64,000 bases of DNA from an uncultured Collinsella sp. (lineage in GTDB: Bacteria > Actinomycetota > Coriobacteriia > Coriobacteriales > Coriobacteriaceae). The translations under genes and the position numbers were made by a program. This document shows, piece by piece, positions 62,691-64,000 of this stretch (positions within the stretch are counted from its first letter, which is position 1; every line of letters starts with the position of its first letter). The stretch spans positions 124,001 to 188,000 of the forward strand of contig UQTV01000002.1 in NCBI GenBank assembly GCA_900544095.1, read 5' to 3'. The notes under the pieces were generated by a model. The model had not been told where the DNA came from. It searched no databases and was given only the letters and a program-made list of their open reading frames with translations.

Positions 62691-62939
62691 ATATGGGCTT
62701 TCTCGAAGTTTGCAGACACGTTACAAAAACATGATAAATCGTATCACCTCCTACGGGTTTCTTTGCCGAGTTCTGATGGGAGAAGTAATTTTTTGGCACT
62801 AAAATTGAATATTAGCCCTGTTGACCGCGGGTGTTCTTTTTGCTATCACGCCATGCGGACACGTGCGATTGCTACGACACTCCAAAACCACAGTCTGTTC
62901 GCTTTACAATATGCAAACATGCGTTCGATAATAGGAGAC

Positions 62940-63278
62940 ATGGAATATCGACAGACAGATGGCAAAACTCGGCGCGTGCACAAGCAGTATGTGGACGTTG
63001 TGGCTCGCATCCTCGCGGGCGGACAAGTCGTGCCGGTCACCGTCTGCTGGGTCGACGGTCGTTGCTTTACAATTGACGAGATTGTCTCGTCCACGGGCTT
63101 TGGCTTAACGGTTCACGGTGTTCGTACGGCAACGTATAAGGTTCGTTTTGGCGGGCATGCGACCGAGTTGTATCTGGAGGACCAGGCGTGCGGACGGCCG
63201 GACGGCTCGCAGGCCCACGTGATGCGTTGGTGGGTCTGGGCGTTTGATCGTACGCTTGAGGGCGAGCGCCGTAGGTAA
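62940..63278 (+). CDS. Conserved hypothetical protein (small, DUF6504-like)
   Basis: 112 residues from ATG 62940; AGGAG lies only 2 nt before it, which is tight. An in-frame ATG at 62919 has no ribosome site. The sequence is rich in short beta-strands (VDVVARILAGGQVVPVTVCWVDGRCFTIDEIV) and ends with MRWWVWAFDRTLEGERRR, a pattern of Trp-rich small domains of unknown role. TTTACAAT at about 62903 could be a -10. No function is assigned. Confidence 0.6.
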   Translation: MEYRQTDGKTRRVHKQYVDVVARILAGGQVVPVTVCWVDGRCFTIDEIVSSTGFGLTVHGVRTATYKVRFGGHATELYLEDQACGRPDGSQAHVMRWWVWAFDRTLEGERRR

Positions 63279-63362
63279 GGACGCACGGCGTTCGGGTACA
63301 ATGACAGGAATCTTGTCAGCTACTGCGCCGTTATTTGTGGCGCTTTTTGAAAGGACGAACCT

Positions 63363-64000
63363 ATGAACGATATCCAGGGCTATCAGAACGGCCCCGTCGA
63401 GAGCGGCGCAAGCCGCGCCAAGGAGATGTCGCCGCGCGCGTACAACCTTGTCATGTCTGCCCTGATCTTTTTGGGCTTTTGCGCCATGGGCGCCGGCGCC
63501 TACTTTACGAGCACCATGGCGTTTGCCCGCATGATGATGAGCGGCGCCGCTTTGCCGCTGGTCTTTGGCTCGTTTATTTTGACTATCGTCGGCATTGTCA
63601 TGATGTCGGCTGCCGCGGGCAAGCAGTCTGTGGGCCTGTCGCTCACGGGTTACGTGATCTTTGCGAGCACCTTTGGCCTGACCGCGTCGTTTGGCCTTGC
63701 CAACTACGACCTGCCCACCATCAACACCGCCTTTATCGCCACCGCCGCCATCACCTTTGTCTTTGGCGCGCTGGGCGTGACCTTCCCCAAGTTCTTCCAG
63801 CGCGTGTACGGCATCGGTTTTGGCGTTCTGCTTGCCACGATCCTGGTCGAGATCGTGCTGATGTTTATGGGTGTTTCGCAGTCTATTACCGACCTGATCG
63901 TGATCGTGGTGTTCGCCGGTTTTATTGGCTACGACACCTATGTGGCCATGACGGTGCCGCCCACGCTGCCCAACGCCGTGCTCATGGCGTCCAACCTGTT
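63363..64000 (+). CDS. Bax inhibitor-1/YccA family membrane protein (partial, runs off the right edge)
   Basis: About 212 residues visible. After a polar N-terminal tail (1-25) there are at least six membrane segments: ALIFLGFCAMGAGAYFTSTMAF, PLVFGSFILTIVGIVMMSA, VIFASTFGLTASFGL, TAFIATAAITFVFGALGVTF, IGFGVLLATILVEIVLMF and LIVIVVFAGFIGYDTYVA. The last, with GYDTY, is a hallmark of the BI-1 family, whose bacterial members are pH-sensitive calcium leak channels or protease regulators. AAAGGACG precedes ATG. Confidence 0.88.
   Translation, partial: MNDIQGYQNGPVESGASRAKEMSPRAYNLVMSALIFLGFCAMGAGAYFTSTMAFARMMMSGAALPLVFGSFILTIVGIVMMSAAAGKQSVGLSLTGYVIFASTFGLTASFGLANYDLPTINTAFIATAAITFVFGALGVTFPKFFQRVYGIGFGVLLATILVEIVLMFMGVSQSITDLIVIVVFAGFIGYDTYVAMTVPPTLPNAVLMASNL

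Overview
The window is a high-GC bacterial chromosome segment that most resembles the Coriobacteriia (Actinomycetota), probably a Collinsella-like gut anaerobe. This is inferred from gene content and order: a division and cell-wall cluster without ftsA that runs on to sepF, yggT and divIVA, acetate-forming energy genes, and an arginine deiminase locus. I see no rRNA, tRNA, CRISPR array, prophage or intact transposase. Gene density is high, Shine-Dalgarno sequences are strong, and most operons end in clear hairpin terminators.

Layout. (1) 1-2034, minus strand: a tryptophan-type ECF uptake module (TrpP-like S component and a fused ABC ATPase cut by the window edge) behind an attenuator with a leader peptide containing three tandem Trp codons. 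(2) 2107-5300, minus: an exported, membrane-anchored C69 dipeptidase, a 30-residue membrane protein and a lipid kinase. (3) 5396-9559, plus: RNase D, a zinc metallopeptidase, exonuclease VII (xseA, xseB) and a HIT protein. (4) 9707-13758: two tandem acetate kinase genes facing a convergent pta. (5) 13990-16216: UDP-galactopyranose mutase and an overlapping glycosyltransferase. (6) 16593-22809, minus: P1 peptidase, DJ-1-like protein with maf, an RlmD-type methyltransferase and a polyphosphate kinase with an unusual tail. (7) 22810-30419, plus: the arginine block, with two practically identical arcA genes flanking a PLP aminotransferase, then ornithine carbamoyltransferase and a YfcC-type transporter. 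No carbamate kinase is present. (8) 31025-35885: DUF1846 protein, a small winged-helix protein, pyrG and xerD. (9) 36348-52850: the dcw cluster mraZ-rsmH-ftsL-ftsI-murF-mraY-murD-ftsW-murG-murC-murB-ftsQ-ftsZ-pgeF. (10) 52847-57286: pstSCAB-phoU, inserted exactly inside the otherwise conserved ftsZ-pgeF-yggS-sepF-yggT-divIVA block. (11) 57406-59965: the rest of that block, where yggT appears to start at ATC. (12) 60133-64000: nitroreductase, DUF47 protein and PiT phosphate transporter on the minus strand, then a hypothetical protein and a BI-1 family protein cut by the window edge.

Three things stand out beyond ordinary annotation. First, the two arcA promoters share a fixed geometry: two CCGTTC direct repeats 21 bp apart, with a TATAA box 39 bp after the second. 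This fits LytTR-type regulator sites, and a related repeat lies before the C69 peptidase, suggesting a peptide/arginine regulon. Second, the trpP leader has a Trp-codon attenuator plus a 21-bp complementary segment closing around the terminator. Third, several intergenic gaps hold long inverted repeats whose 16-31 bp arms are perfect or nearly so but differ completely from locus to locus, while some inner cores are related. They look like a family of structured or REP-like elements.
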